From the NCBI GenBank assembly GCA_049487715.1, contig CP150549.1, forward strand, positions 930,001-994,000: a stretch of 64,000 nucleotides of DNA, read 5' to 3'. How positions within the stretch are numbered: position 1 is the first letter of the stretch; the number at the start of each line of letters is the position of its first letter. The translations under genes and the position numbers were made by a program. Below, piece after piece: positions 19,475-28,042 of the stretch. The notes under the pieces were generated by a model that was not told where the DNA came from, ran no database searches, and saw nothing but the letters and a program-made list of their open reading frames with translations. The DNA is from Pycnococcus provasolii. Taxonomy: Eukaryota; Chlorophyta; Pseudoscourfieldiophyceae; Pseudoscourfieldiales.

Positions 19475-20146
19475 TTACTCATTAACGACATACGCGTAGA
19501 GAAACATCTCGACCTTCTTACCTGCAAATGCAGGATGCTTGGGGAGATAAGGCAGAGGACCAAGTTTTCGCAAGAGCTTCCACTTATTCATGGCACTCGC
19601 GACGCATTCGCACTGTTCGTTGCGATCGGAGCGACAGGTGAAGATGACCTTGCCGTTGGGTTTAACTATTCGGCATAATTCGTCAAATGTGTTGGGAAGC
19701 TTGGTCAAGTCGACGTAGGTCAGAGAACCTATGCAGATCGCATGGTTGAATGAGTTGTCATCGTACGGGAGCGGATTATTGAGGTCGCCAATCTGAACGT
19801 CATTGTATCGACCGCTTGCTATTGCTGCTTTCACAAGTTCCTTCGAAATGTCGATGCCATAGATCGGTCCGAATCCGTTCTCACGAAGTGATTTTGCCTG
19901 CAATCCCGTCCCACACGCGACGTCAAGCACGGTTCCTCGCACGGTTCCCATCTTTTTGATTTCCGTCGTTTCCTCGTCGATGATCGCGACGAGGAGATCG
20001 GTCGCGCGTTCTGGTGCATCGTATCCCCAGACGCGTATGTCCTCGTCGTACGCTTGACCCCATGCGTCGTAGACGTCAGCGACGTGCTTTGGATCTGTGC
20101 CCAGGTCGTCGAAACACGCGGGTCCGCGTCGTTCTTTTCTGATTTC
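19475..20146 (-). CDS. Class I SAM methyltransferase, METTL27/WBSCR27-like (5' end unresolved)
   Basis: The open frame of 223 codons spans 20146 to 19475. Upstream of the only in-frame ATG (19951) it already codes conserved family sequence (VADVYDAWGQAYDEDIRVWG, GYDAPERATDLL), so the ATG at 19951 would delete part of the fold. Then come motif I VLDVACGTGLQAK, IYGIDISKELVKAA, motif II/III IGDLNNPLPYDDNSF and the post-I region ICIGSLTYVD. The length and the YDxW...GYxxP block resemble METTL27. A stop precedes the frame at 20147-20149, so the true start must lie in an upstream exon or at a non-ATG codon. Possible minus-strand acceptors (..CAG) lie near 20138 and 20098. Substrate unknown. Confidence 0.7.
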   Translation of the reverse strand, partial: EIRKERRGPACFDDLGTDPKHVADVYDAWGQAYDEDIRVWGYDAPERATDLLVAIIDEETTEIKKMGTVRGTVLDVACGTGLQAKSLRENGFGPIYGIDISKELVKAAIASGRYNDVQIGDLNNPLPYDDNSFNHAICIGSLTYVDLTKLPNTFDELCRIVKPNGKVIFTCRSDRNEQCECVASAMNKWKLLRKLGPLPYLPKHPAFAGKKVEMFLYAYVVNE

Positions 20147-20283
20147 TCACGTTTTTTTTTTGCCGCCCTCCAAACTTAAAATTTGAAAATGGAAATTCCA
20201 CTTCCAAAAATCTCTGTGTCTGTCCCCTACCCTTAGGAAGTAGGGTAGGTTTCGGACCCGTTTCCTCCTCTCCTTTTATGCCC

Positions 20284-20322
20284 GGGTTAGGGTTAGGGTT
20301 AGGGTTAGGGCTAGGGCTAGGG
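20284..20322. promoter_or_regulatory. TTAGGG island between methyltransferase and JmjC genes
   Basis: Four perfect TTAGGG units followed by two CTAGGG variants, about 95 bases before the JmjC ATG and in the divergent promoter. It is the longest perfect telomere-like run near a gene in the window. Confidence 0.45.
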
Positions 20323-20415
20323 ACAGGGTCATGATTACATTTTCGGAAAAACGCTCGCTCGCTCATTCATTCACGCAGCAGCAAATAAAAGACGACGGCA
20401 GTTACGACGACGACG

Positions 20416-22773
20416 ATGGTGCTCGTCGTTACCTTGTTACTGTTCAAGTTCGTGGTGGCGCTGGTGGCGGTGATGATGCTTACAACATGCTGCTGCTTGC
20501 TTACTTCCTCCACGACTACTACTACTGCTGCTGCCGCTAATGCCGTGGTGATGTCGTCGTCGGCGGCGGAGCAGATCTTGATCTCTCGTATCCATGCACG
20601 TGATGATGAAAAGAAGCCTCCAGGTCTCACGCAAGTGCTCGAAGCTGCACACGCATTCATTGCCAGCAGCGGCAACAATGCTATCAATAACACTCTCGTG
20701 GAATCCGTGTGCGTACGCGGATTCTCCGATGCATGTCTCCAGCTACGCGAAACGCAGCAGTCGCGATCCAACCAAAACAATCATTTGCCGCATCTCGAAC
20801 TCGCGTATGCGCTCATGGATGCGAACGTGGGCGACGACGAAATCGACCAAGGTGCGGCGCGCGCTGCGGCATACCTCCGTCGGGCCGTGCCTGGTGATAA
20901 TGTTTTTGAATCCATGGCAACGGATCTGGATCATTTGCACAAGTGCCGCATGGCACTGTCTTGTGTAGGTCGCAACGACACGAACGCCGACGCCTTTCCG
21001 TCCATATGCGAAAAGCATCCAGCACCGCCGCCACCACCACCACCACACATCGACGATAACATCGACCATCTGCAGCATCTCGTAATCACATGCCAAGATC
21101 TTTGGCGTGCGTGGAACAGCGATCCTCCACCACCACCCAGATCACCACCACGTACCAGAGACGTGCCCGTCGCACCGCCAAATGCAAGCGTCGCTTGGAT
21201 GCTGTCCCACCTAAATGACAAACGACAACCGCTCGTCGTGAAAGGTGGTGGCGCACATATGCTCCGAGACAACAACGACGCCGTTGACTGGCTTACACGC
21301 ACCTGCGGGAAGCGCTTTGTACGCACGTCACGTACGGGTGCGATGAACACGACGAGATCCTGGGCAGGACTCCTGGATGATGACATCAACCGCAGCAGCA
21401 GCAACAAGAACGATCGCCGTGTGCGATTTGCAGAGTTGCTAAAACAGACTGTGAATGGAACTCTGTCCAAGCACACATATTTGCACGACGGAGGACTTCT
21501 TCCGATGTGCCCTCAGGCGCTGTTCGATCTCAAGCTACCTAAGTTCGTGACTCGGGCTGATTGTTTGCAGCACGAGCTTATGCGTTCGGCGGAGGGAGGT
21601 CGGCGTTGTGGCTACGTGTGGAGAAATGACGATGGGGATGATTGGACAGCCTTGCGCGGGTGCACGCTAGACAGCGAAGAAGAACGTGACGACGACGGCG
21701 ACGACGACGACTTCTTGGGGTACCACACGCTAGCACAGCGCTTGGCAGACTCATGGCCAAGCATATTCGTGGGTGCAGAAGGATCGCGTTCAGCCATGCA
21801 TGTCGAAGCTGGTGCCACTTCCTTTTGGATGAGTATGCTTCCCGTGCCTGAGAGCTCTGGCACGAAGCGTTGGGTCCTATACGATGCTCACGTTAGAGCC
21901 GCGTTGCATGAAGAAGTGCCTCTCACGCCGAGTGCATCGCACGGCGTGTTTGGCGCCGGACGAGCTCGCAATCGCACCTTATTTCCCGCAGCCTCGCGCC
22001 TGTCGCCGTACGTGATTCACCTAAAACCCGGCGACCTCCTGCTCGTGCCCTGGGGCATGCCACACACGGTGACCAACGTTGGAGGACCTACGCTCGCACT
22101 GGCTGGGAATGTGATGCTATCGAACAAGCCCGTCGTGCCCACCGGAGGTGATGCCGCTAGCCTTGCAGCCACGATACGTCGCGACGATGCCAAGAGTTTT
22201 GAAGAACTCCAATTGATCGAGCGAGCGTACAATTACCCCACCACCTTGTGTGATCCAAGGTGGGGGGGGAGTTCAAACGCAGCAGAAGCTGCTAGGCTTG
22301 CACGCCGCGAACTGCTCCTGCTCGAACGACTCCATAATATTGCGGATGGTTTTGAGTCTGAATTGGAAGCTAAGAGACAACCGACGAAGAATAGCGTGAG
22401 GAAGAAGAATGGCGTTCGTTCTTCTTCTTCTTCTTCTCATGCAGAAGAACACCACCAACCCCCGTTACATTCTTCGTTCTGGCTTGGAGCATACAAACCC
22501 TTGTACGCCGGAAGCAGCTCGTTCGTGGCGTCGCGAGATCTCCTTGGGCCAGAGCTCCTTCGACGCACGCGTGATGCGAGCAGTGATCCAAAGTCAGCAT
22601 TTGATGCACTCGCACTCATTTCGCAAGTGCTAGAAATATTTCGAGCTGCGGGAGAAACTCCACCAAGCTGGGTCATGCAAAGCGCGCAGCGAGCCACATC
22701 GGCAGCTCGTAAGCATCGTGGTCGTGGTCGTGGTCGTGGCGGCGGCGGAGGTGGTGGTGATGACGAGCTGTGA
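20416..22773 (+). CDS. Secreted JmjC/cupin-type 2-oxoglutarate oxygenase
   Basis: 785 aa with an N-terminal signal sequence (MVLVVTLLLFKFVVALVAVM, then a Cys/Ser/Thr stretch). The cupin_8/JmjC domain lies at about residues 255-590. Seen: LNDKRQPLVVKGG near its start, the HxE pair H462 and E464 in MHVEAGATSFWMSML, KRWVLYD, and the distal His H550 in VIHLKPGDLLLVPWGMPHTV. This is a complete Fe(II)-binding facial triad. A Pro-rich linker (residues 205-245) and a Gly/Arg-rich tail (RGRGRGGGGGGG) flank it. The fold suggests hydroxylation of a protein or small molecule in the secretory pathway, as in JMJD8 or JMJD5-like proteins; the substrate is unknown. A histone role is unlikely if the signal peptide is used. 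Confidence 0.78.
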   Translation: MVLVVTLLLFKFVVALVAVMMLTTCCCLLTSSTTTTTAAAANAVVMSSSAAEQILISRIHARDDEKKPPGLTQVLEAAHAFIASSGNNAINNTLVESVCVRGFSDACLQLRETQQSRSNQNNHLPHLELAYALMDANVGDDEIDQGAARAAAYLRRAVPGDNVFESMATDLDHLHKCRMALSCVGRNDTNADAFPSICEKHPAPPPPPPPHIDDNIDHLQHLVITCQDLWRAWNSDPPPPPRSPPRTRDVPVAPPNASVAWMLSHLNDKRQPLVVKGGGAHMLRDNNDAVDWLTRTCGKRFVRTSRTGAMNTTRSWAGLLDDDINRSSSNKNDRRVRFAELLKQTVNGTLSKHTYLHDGGLLPMCPQALFDLKLPKFVTRADCLQHELMRSAEGGRRCGYVWRNDDGDDWTALRGCTLDSEEERDDDGDDDDFLGYHTLAQRLADSWPSIFVGAEGSRSAMHVEAGATSFWMSMLPVPESSGTKRWVLYDAHVRAALHEEVPLTPSASHGVFGAGRARNRTLFPAASRLSPYVIHLKPGDLLLVPWGMPHTVTNVGGPTLALAGNVMLSNKPVVPTGGDAASLAATIRRDDAKSFEELQLIERAYNYPTTLCDPRWGGSSNAAEAARLARRELLLLERLHNIADGFESELEAKRQPTKNSVRKKNGVRSSSSSSHAEEHHQPPLHSSFWLGAYKPLYAGSSSFVASRDLLGPELLRRTRDASSDPKSAFDALALISQVLEIFRAAGETPPSWVMQSAQRATSAARKHRGRGRGRGGGGGGGDDEL

Positions 22774-22811
22774 AACTAACTTTTGTGTTACTTTCTTTCA
22801 TTTTATTAAGT

Positions 22812-22965
22812 CTTACGACAGATGAGTAGCGAAAGTGAAGGTGTTGAAAATGTGTTTTGAAAAACAAACGAACTTATTTTTTACTTGAGCAACAACAACA
22901 TTAGCAACAATCGTTCGTTCAGTCTCGCAACACAAATTGTCCACGTCATCTTCATTCCCTATTTC
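22812..22965 (+). repeat. Long inverted repeat, left arm
   Basis: About 155 bases, near-identical to the reverse complement of 25184-25356. Shared strings include GAAAGTGAAGGTGTTGAAAA and AACTTATTTTTTACTTGAGC. It lies between the JmjC gene and the minus-strand secreted gene A. Small indels and substitutions separate the arms. Confidence 0.9.
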
Positions 22966-22971
22966 CCTTAT

Positions 22972-23778
22972 TCAGGGGGATAAAGGGGGTGAAGGTCGGG
23001 TTTGGGGGGTGAAGATGATGTAGCAAAGCTGATCAACTGCTCCCGCTTGCGCGAGAGGGTCGTTGTCGTCGAGGATTTTAAGCGTGCTGAATGATGAAAA
23101 CCCACCACAGATGGATTCAGAAGGATCCGCAAAGTTGAGAGTGGTGCTTTTCTCTTCTTCGAGGTATTGTAGCGTCACTTGGACATCGAGTAAGTCTTCA
23201 AGACTATCAAAGACAGAGCCTCCAAAAGCCGATGAAAAGAAGTCGATAACACACCAGCTGTACGTATCCGCCTCATCATTCTTGAACCAGATGATGCGGA
23301 CGTACTTGCCAATTACATTCTTCGATTTGTCCACACATGAATTTCCTTCTTCCGTCTCTCCTTCGGCACAGATCCGATCCCGGAATGGGTTGCTTACTAC
23401 TGAGTAGACGGCAATACCAAACTTGGTCGTATTCGTTCCTGAGATCGGGAAGCACTGGTGAATCTTCAATGTCTGTGCATCAATGTGCGAATAGCTGTAG
23501 ATGGCCGCCTTCTCGAACGACACTGTGTGTGTGCAATTTTGGGATTGAGAGACGTATTGGCCAACGTAGCCGAATCCCTTGGAATTGAAGGGAAACGGAT
23601 CTTTCGCACATCCGTTTGCGATTTTGTCCTCCACGGATTTGTAATTAAAGCCTTTGGCGGAGACTTTGAGTGTTGCTGTGATGCGTGTCGTGAACAAGAG
23701 AAGAAGAAGAAGCGGCAGTCGCAGTTTTTTGCCGACGACGATCAACATGTTCTTTTTGGTCGTCGTGATGAACAGCAT
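22972..23778 (-). CDS. Secreted protein of unknown function (gene A of divergent pair)
   Basis: 268 aa from the ATG at 23778; an alternative ATG at 23748 starts directly at the signal peptide (KKLRLPLLLLLLFTTRITA). The open frame further upstream crosses a poly-C tract and is not credible. The mature part is Cys-containing (about eight Cys) and Ser/Thr/Asp-rich, with N-glycosylation sequons (NCT, NTT). Typical segments are GYVGQYVSQSQNCTHTVSF and VRIIWFKNDEADTYSWCV. I recognise no domain. It is divergent from secreted gene B, both lying between the arms of the long inverted repeat. AT-richer codon use than neighbouring housekeeping genes is evident by eye. Confidence 0.65.
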   Translation of the reverse strand: MLFITTTKKNMLIVVGKKLRLPLLLLLLFTTRITATLKVSAKGFNYKSVEDKIANGCAKDPFPFNSKGFGYVGQYVSQSQNCTHTVSFEKAAIYSYSHIDAQTLKIHQCFPISGTNTTKFGIAVYSVVSNPFRDRICAEGETEEGNSCVDKSKNVIGKYVRIIWFKNDEADTYSWCVIDFFSSAFGGSVFDSLEDLLDVQVTLQYLEEEKSTTLNFADPSESICGGFSSFSTLKILDDNDPLAQAGAVDQLCYIIFTPQTRPSPPLSP

Positions 23779-23837
23779 AGACGAAGAATGATTAGCGAAA
23801 TAACGATAGAAAAAAAGGTGAGAATTCAGTCTATGTC

Positions 23838-23854
23838 CCCCCCCCCCCCCCCCC
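23838..23854. repeat. Poly-C tract
   Basis: Seventeen consecutive C in the shared promoter of the secreted pair; a homopolymer prone to length error. Confidence 0.9.
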
Positions 23855-23894
23855 GAAAGGGCCAAGCTTCGGTTGGGTGGTTGGATGTGATAAA

Positions 23895-24022
23895 CTTTCT
23901 CTGGTCGTAGATCACATCACAAAGATTCCTTTTTCTGTGGTAACCGTGACGACATCACCTTTCTCTGGTCGTAGATCACATCACAAAGATTCCTTTTTCT
24001 GTGGTAACCGTGACGACATCAC
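23895..24022. repeat. Perfect 64-bp tandem duplication
   Basis: 23895-23958 and 23959-24022 are identical 64-base copies beginning CTTTCTCTGGTCGTAGATCA. They lie in the divergent promoter between the two secreted genes and contain ATCACATCAC and GGTAACCGTGACG. Exact identity indicates a very recent duplication, or an assembly artefact. Confidence 0.95.
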
Positions 24023-24269
24023 ATTCGGTTACCGGCTTTCCGGCGGCGCAACACGGTTCGTGTCTCCTTCACTACCGCGGCTTATCACATTTTTTATTAT
24101 TGGTATTGGACATCGGCCACGACGATGGGTGGGCCCCGGACCCCCCTGAAACCCTCACGAGCACCTGCTTCCCCCCCCCGCGGTGTCATTCTCATTCTCC
24201 ACAAGGATTGTTTGTGGTTATTTGCCACCACATTGTAAACGCCATTAGTGATTAGTCGCCGACGCCGCC

Positions 24270-25097
24270 ATGATGACGATGCTGCTGACAACAACAACGA
24301 CGCTCTCCATGATGATGCTTTTTTTGCAGCAGGGAGGGTACGCACAACAATTCGACCCAAATGAAATTCGCGTACCCCCCAAACTCCCCGGCTGTAAAAG
24401 TCGTGTTTTTCATGAAGGACCAGGAGCGATAAGCAGCAGGGAATGGCGTGGAAAAAGGCAACCCAAAGCTTTCCTATTCGACGAAGTATTCGCGCAGAAC
24501 AAGACGGTCGATGGCGTTCTCAATTCGTGTTTTGGCACCTCGACATTTGGAAATTCGCTTGCAGTCTCGACGACGATCTTAGGAAAGCGATATCCTGACA
24601 ACGAACTGGCGGGAATCGAACTCCAAACTCTCGACTGCCAGAGGATGGGAAGGCGCAAGGGAATCGCGTACTACACCATCATAGGCGAAAACATTGGAAA
24701 TGATGGTACCCCCTACAGGAACAGGCTTCTTAGATTCGCTGCCAATCGAACGATTCGCGTCGCCTGGAATCAACGCTTTTCGAGGAAAATAAAGAGAAGG
24801 TCAAAAGAATTCGGTAAAGGTCGGCTTAGATTCTATTGCTTTGCTGACGGCGAAGGCACGTTCCCGACCCTTGAAGCCGCGAAGGCTGCAACCGCACGCG
24901 AAAAAACGAGATCTGGCCTTAAGGGGAGAGTCAACTTTAACAGGTTCCCCTCAACGAAGAGGGGTGGCTGCAAAAGCAACGGTGGACCCTGGTATATGAT
25001 TGACTACATCCCCTTTGCAGATGAGATCATTTCTCCGAACGACATGTGCGACACCCAAGTAGTAACGACGAGCGTGGGAGTAGACATTGTGGGATGA
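24270..25097 (+). CDS. Secreted basic protein of unknown function (gene B of divergent pair)
   Basis: 275 aa. Signal peptide with a Thr/Met-rich hydrophobic core (LSMMMLFLQQGGYAQ). The mature part is Arg/Lys-rich with about six Cys and sequons NKT and NRT. Segments include FLFDEVFAQNKTVDGVLNSC, GIAYYTIIGENIGNDG and GPWYMIDYIPFADEIIS. No family recognised. It has no visible homology to gene A despite their symmetrical placement inside the long inverted repeat. The start is the first ATG of a GCCGCCATGATG context. Confidence 0.65.
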   Translation: MMTMLLTTTTTLSMMMLFLQQGGYAQQFDPNEIRVPPKLPGCKSRVFHEGPGAISSREWRGKRQPKAFLFDEVFAQNKTVDGVLNSCFGTSTFGNSLAVSTTILGKRYPDNELAGIELQTLDCQRMGRRKGIAYYTIIGENIGNDGTPYRNRLLRFAANRTIRVAWNQRFSRKIKRRSKEFGKGRLRFYCFADGEGTFPTLEAAKAATAREKTRSGLKGRVNFNRFPSTKRGGCKSNGGPWYMIDYIPFADEIISPNDMCDTQVVTTSVGVDIVG

Positions 25098-25183
25098 CTG
25101 ACGTCGTCGGCGTCGATCGATGAATTCAACTTGGACTTCGTCGATTAAGTCGACGACTCGACGTCGACAGCAAAAGCGCTGAT

Positions 25184-25356
25184 AAATAGGGAATGGCGGA
25201 AGATGACGCGGACAATTTCTGTTGCGAGGCTGAACGAAGTACGAACGATTGTTGCTAATAATATTGTTGTTGCTCAAGTAAAAAATAAGTTTGTTTGTTT
25301 TCCAAAACACATTTTCAACACCTTCACTTTCGCTATTCATCTGTCGTCGTCGTAGG
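25184..25356 (-). repeat. Long inverted repeat, right arm
   Basis: Reverse-complement partner of 22812-22965, with extra bases (for example a GTCGTCGTC run and a TATTA insertion). It lies 3' of secreted gene B. Read on the minus strand both arms start a small frame MxSESEGVENVF, which stops at once in the left arm (TGA) but continues in the right arm (TGG). Confidence 0.9.
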
Positions 25357-25626
25357 ACTCCTATCCCTTTCTTCTCAATCGTCGTCCATGCATGTCGTCG
25401 TCGTCACTGTCGTCGTCACTATCGTCGTCGTCGTCGTCGTCGTGATGCTTCTCGCGGACAAGCAAGACTGACGTGCGTGCCTGGAGCTGAGGAGCGGGGC
25501 GGCGATGGCGGCGTGTGAGACCAGGTTCAGGATGCGCAGTTCGAAGAAGTTGTCGGCTTGTAAGTATGCCAAGAGTAATCGAACGTGATTTAGGAACCCA
25601 TTATTAATATCTCGCACGACAAGATC

Positions 25627-26331
25627 TTGTACTGTACCGGTCTCAGGGAACGTAGTGTGGCATTTGATGGTGGCATTGTCGCATCGGCAAGGGTCGTGCC
25701 CGCCACAGATTCGGCGCCCGGTCGAGTCGTCATCCACGGTGAGGCGGTCAGCCAGCTCGACAAGCTGCACGAGGGCTTGGCCGCTCCCGGCTTCGTGCCG
25801 GCGCCGGTTGCCAAATACGAAGATGCCAAACGTCGTAAGGAACGCATGCCGCACGACCAGGCGGGCATGGACTTTGTGCCGGGCGTTCTATCGCAACATG
25901 GCTGCATGGGTGACAGCTTGCGTGGGCTTCTCGACGAGCTTGCCACTGCTGGTTCGCAATCGTTGGCGGTTCAATTGATCTTCAACTGCGCATCTGCGGG
26001 TGAAGCGCGGGGCTCGCTCCTATCGTTTTGGAAGCGAAGCCTCTCCGTGGTCCACGCGAGGGCCAAGGGCACACGCATTGCTCATTTCTACCAACACGTT
26101 GAGCATGTCCCGCCCGCTGGCAGTGCTCATTCGGCGCCGCTTCCGCATCGGTCGGAGTTCACGCCGTCGTCGAGGGCACTGCCGGCACCATCGGCATGGC
26201 CCGACCGTGGGGATTTCGCTTTACCTTTTTCACACAATCGTGCTCATTTCGCTCGGGCTCTGGAGCGCACATCGCCACCGGTCACTTTGGAGACTCCTCA
26301 TCCGCATGAGCCACCTCCAACGCTCAGCTAG
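25627..26331 (+). mobile_element. LINE-like retrotransposon 3' relic
   Basis: A 234-codon frame whose first two thirds resemble the extreme C-terminus of algal non-LTR retrotransposon polyproteins. Seen: KYEDAKRRKERMPHDQAGMD, then FVPGVLSQHGCMGDSLRGLL and, near the end, FWKRSLSVVHARAKGT. This matches the usual order of an A/K-rich helix, FxPxxxxxxGxxG, and WxxxLSVxxxRxxA. No reverse transcriptase catalytic motif precedes it, so only the tail of an element is present. The remaining codons are Pro/His-rich and probably non-coding. It is judged from motif order by eye; a chance GC-rich frame cannot be excluded. Confidence 0.4.
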
Positions 26332-27193
26332 AGCTGGGGGTGCAAGTCCGTGATGGCTCTCCTTTTCGGGATTTTGGGTTCCTCAGGTTTTTACTTTTTG
26401 TCGTGTAACGTTCAGTTCAGTACCGGCATTGACAGCGAACTCGCTCGCCTGGCGGCGATTGGGGGTTCTGGCTCGGCTCTCTCTCCCGACCTTGGCCAAT
26501 GGCCAGGCGCAAGAAGTACGGGTAGGGTACCCTCCTCATGAGCCCTACTAAGGTTAACAGCCCAGCTCTAACCCTAACCCTAACAGACAGCCCACGAACC
26601 CTCCTACGAACCCTAACCCGAAACCCGAACCACCACTGCAAACCCTAACCACCGCGGGAAACCGTCTACTAAAGGACGATCTTTTTGGTGGGTAAATTTT
26701 ACCCCCGCGGGAAATTACAATAGGTTGGCGCCCTTGCGGTCGCGTGGGTTCGGTAGACCCTGGGATCCCTGTATAGATGGCAAAATACTACCTTTTAGTA
26801 TGCTCTCTCCCGACTTGTAGCGCCGACCATGTTCTGGACTGTGTTTGGGGACCCCTTTTAGACTCAGGCGGGGCAACGCAGATGGAGCATGGACCATTTC
26901 TCACGACCATTTTCCACCTGGACTTGTAGCGCCGACCAAACTAGTAGGTACTCCATCACTGATAGGGTTAGGGTTAGGGTTATCTGGGATGCCGTCGCTG
27001 TCGCTGTCCACCTTCTCAAGGTGGTCGGGAATAAAAGGTCTACCACATGTCCTAGGAACTACCTGCCAGGATGTAGCCGCCGACCAGCGATTAGGTTCAC
27101 GGAACAGGTAAACCCGAAAGGGTCTACCGAATAGATGGCCAGGTGTCAACTTTGGGATCCATAATTAAACAAGTTCTTCATACCATCTGGCCC

Positions 27194-27290
27194 CCGACCT
27201 GTGGCGCCTAGGGTCCCTCCGACTTATTTGGTCCGCCGACCTGTGGCGCCTAGGGTCCCTCCGACTTATTTGGTCGGCCGACCTGTAGGC
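27194..27290. repeat. 42-bp tandem repeat, about 2.3 copies
   Basis: CCGACCTGTGGCGCCTAGGG... repeats with period 42 at 27194, 27236 and 27278 (partial). Confidence 0.9.
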
Positions 27291-27559
27291 CCGACCAGCG
27301 ATTTTCGTCCCGGTAACCAACGGCACCACCTCCTCCGCCACCTCCTTTGCTGTCACAGGGGACCCTCCCCGTCCGCCACCCACGGTGCATGGGGCGACAC
27401 GTGTGGCTTTGCCGGCTCAAGCTGAGTTTGCGCCAAAGCGCATTACGCGTTCTATGCTGAGCACGGAACGCTCAACACAGCGCTGACGCCGGCAGACGCC
27501 ATGGCTGATGGCGAGTTGTGATGATAAAGGGGAGGGAACGGCCGAGAAGTCAGACAGGG

Positions 27560-27618
27560 TAACCCTAACCCTAACCCTAATCGTAACCCTAATCGTAACC
27601 CTAATCGTAACCCTAACC
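27560..27618. repeat. CCCTAA island with degenerate 12-bp units
   Basis: Three perfect TAACCC units followed by three units of TAACCCTAATCG, then a last TAACCCTAACC. It lies about 370-420 bases upstream of the YHM2-like gene. Confidence 0.85.
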
Positions 27619-27983
27619 TCCGGATTTGGAAAAAATCCGGCCAAAACCTCCGGATCTGGAAATCCGCCCTAACCCGGCCGCCAGTTCCCTCCAATACTCG
27701 CCCTTCGCCGTTCGCCGTTGTTTCAGAAGTGTCTGTCGTGACAAGCGTGCTTTTGTGGTGAAGCACGTGCAGCACGTCGTCATCGGTCATTCCTCCTTCT
27801 CCTTCGACTCCACTTGCTCGGCTCGCTGAACATTACAATATTGTCCTGATCGTTTGTTTCGTACAGTACGGTACAGTTTAGAAGAGAGGACTTTTCCCCC
27901 CGTAAAGTACATTTTTCCTGATTCTGTGCCCTCTCAAAAAGAAGAATAATCCAATTCTTGTAGGCTCCGTCATCCATCCAAGC

Positions 27984-27998
27984 ATGTCGCCTTCTTCC

Positions 27999-28042
<44 letters not shown>

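Larger units (their letters stand above)
26332..27983. other. Gene-poor region with short repeats and telomere-like islands
   Basis: No credible gene. It holds CCCTAA islands in both orientations (26566-26650, 26962-26982, 27560-27618), a 42-bp tandem repeat (27194-27290) and a dispersed phrase of the type GACTTGTAGCGCCGACCA near 26813, 26922, 27068 and 27284. It looks like decayed mobile or subtelomere-like DNA between the LINE-like relic and the carrier gene. Confidence 0.6.

Noticed and set aside
25375-25854. 159-codon minus-strand frame
   Set aside because: Opposite the LINE-like relic, ends in Thr repeats from GTCGTC runs; the plus strand reads better.
27990-28040. CCTGCT repeat as a promoter minisatellite
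   Set aside because: It is coding: an Ala-Pro run at the N-terminus of the mitochondrial carrier protein.
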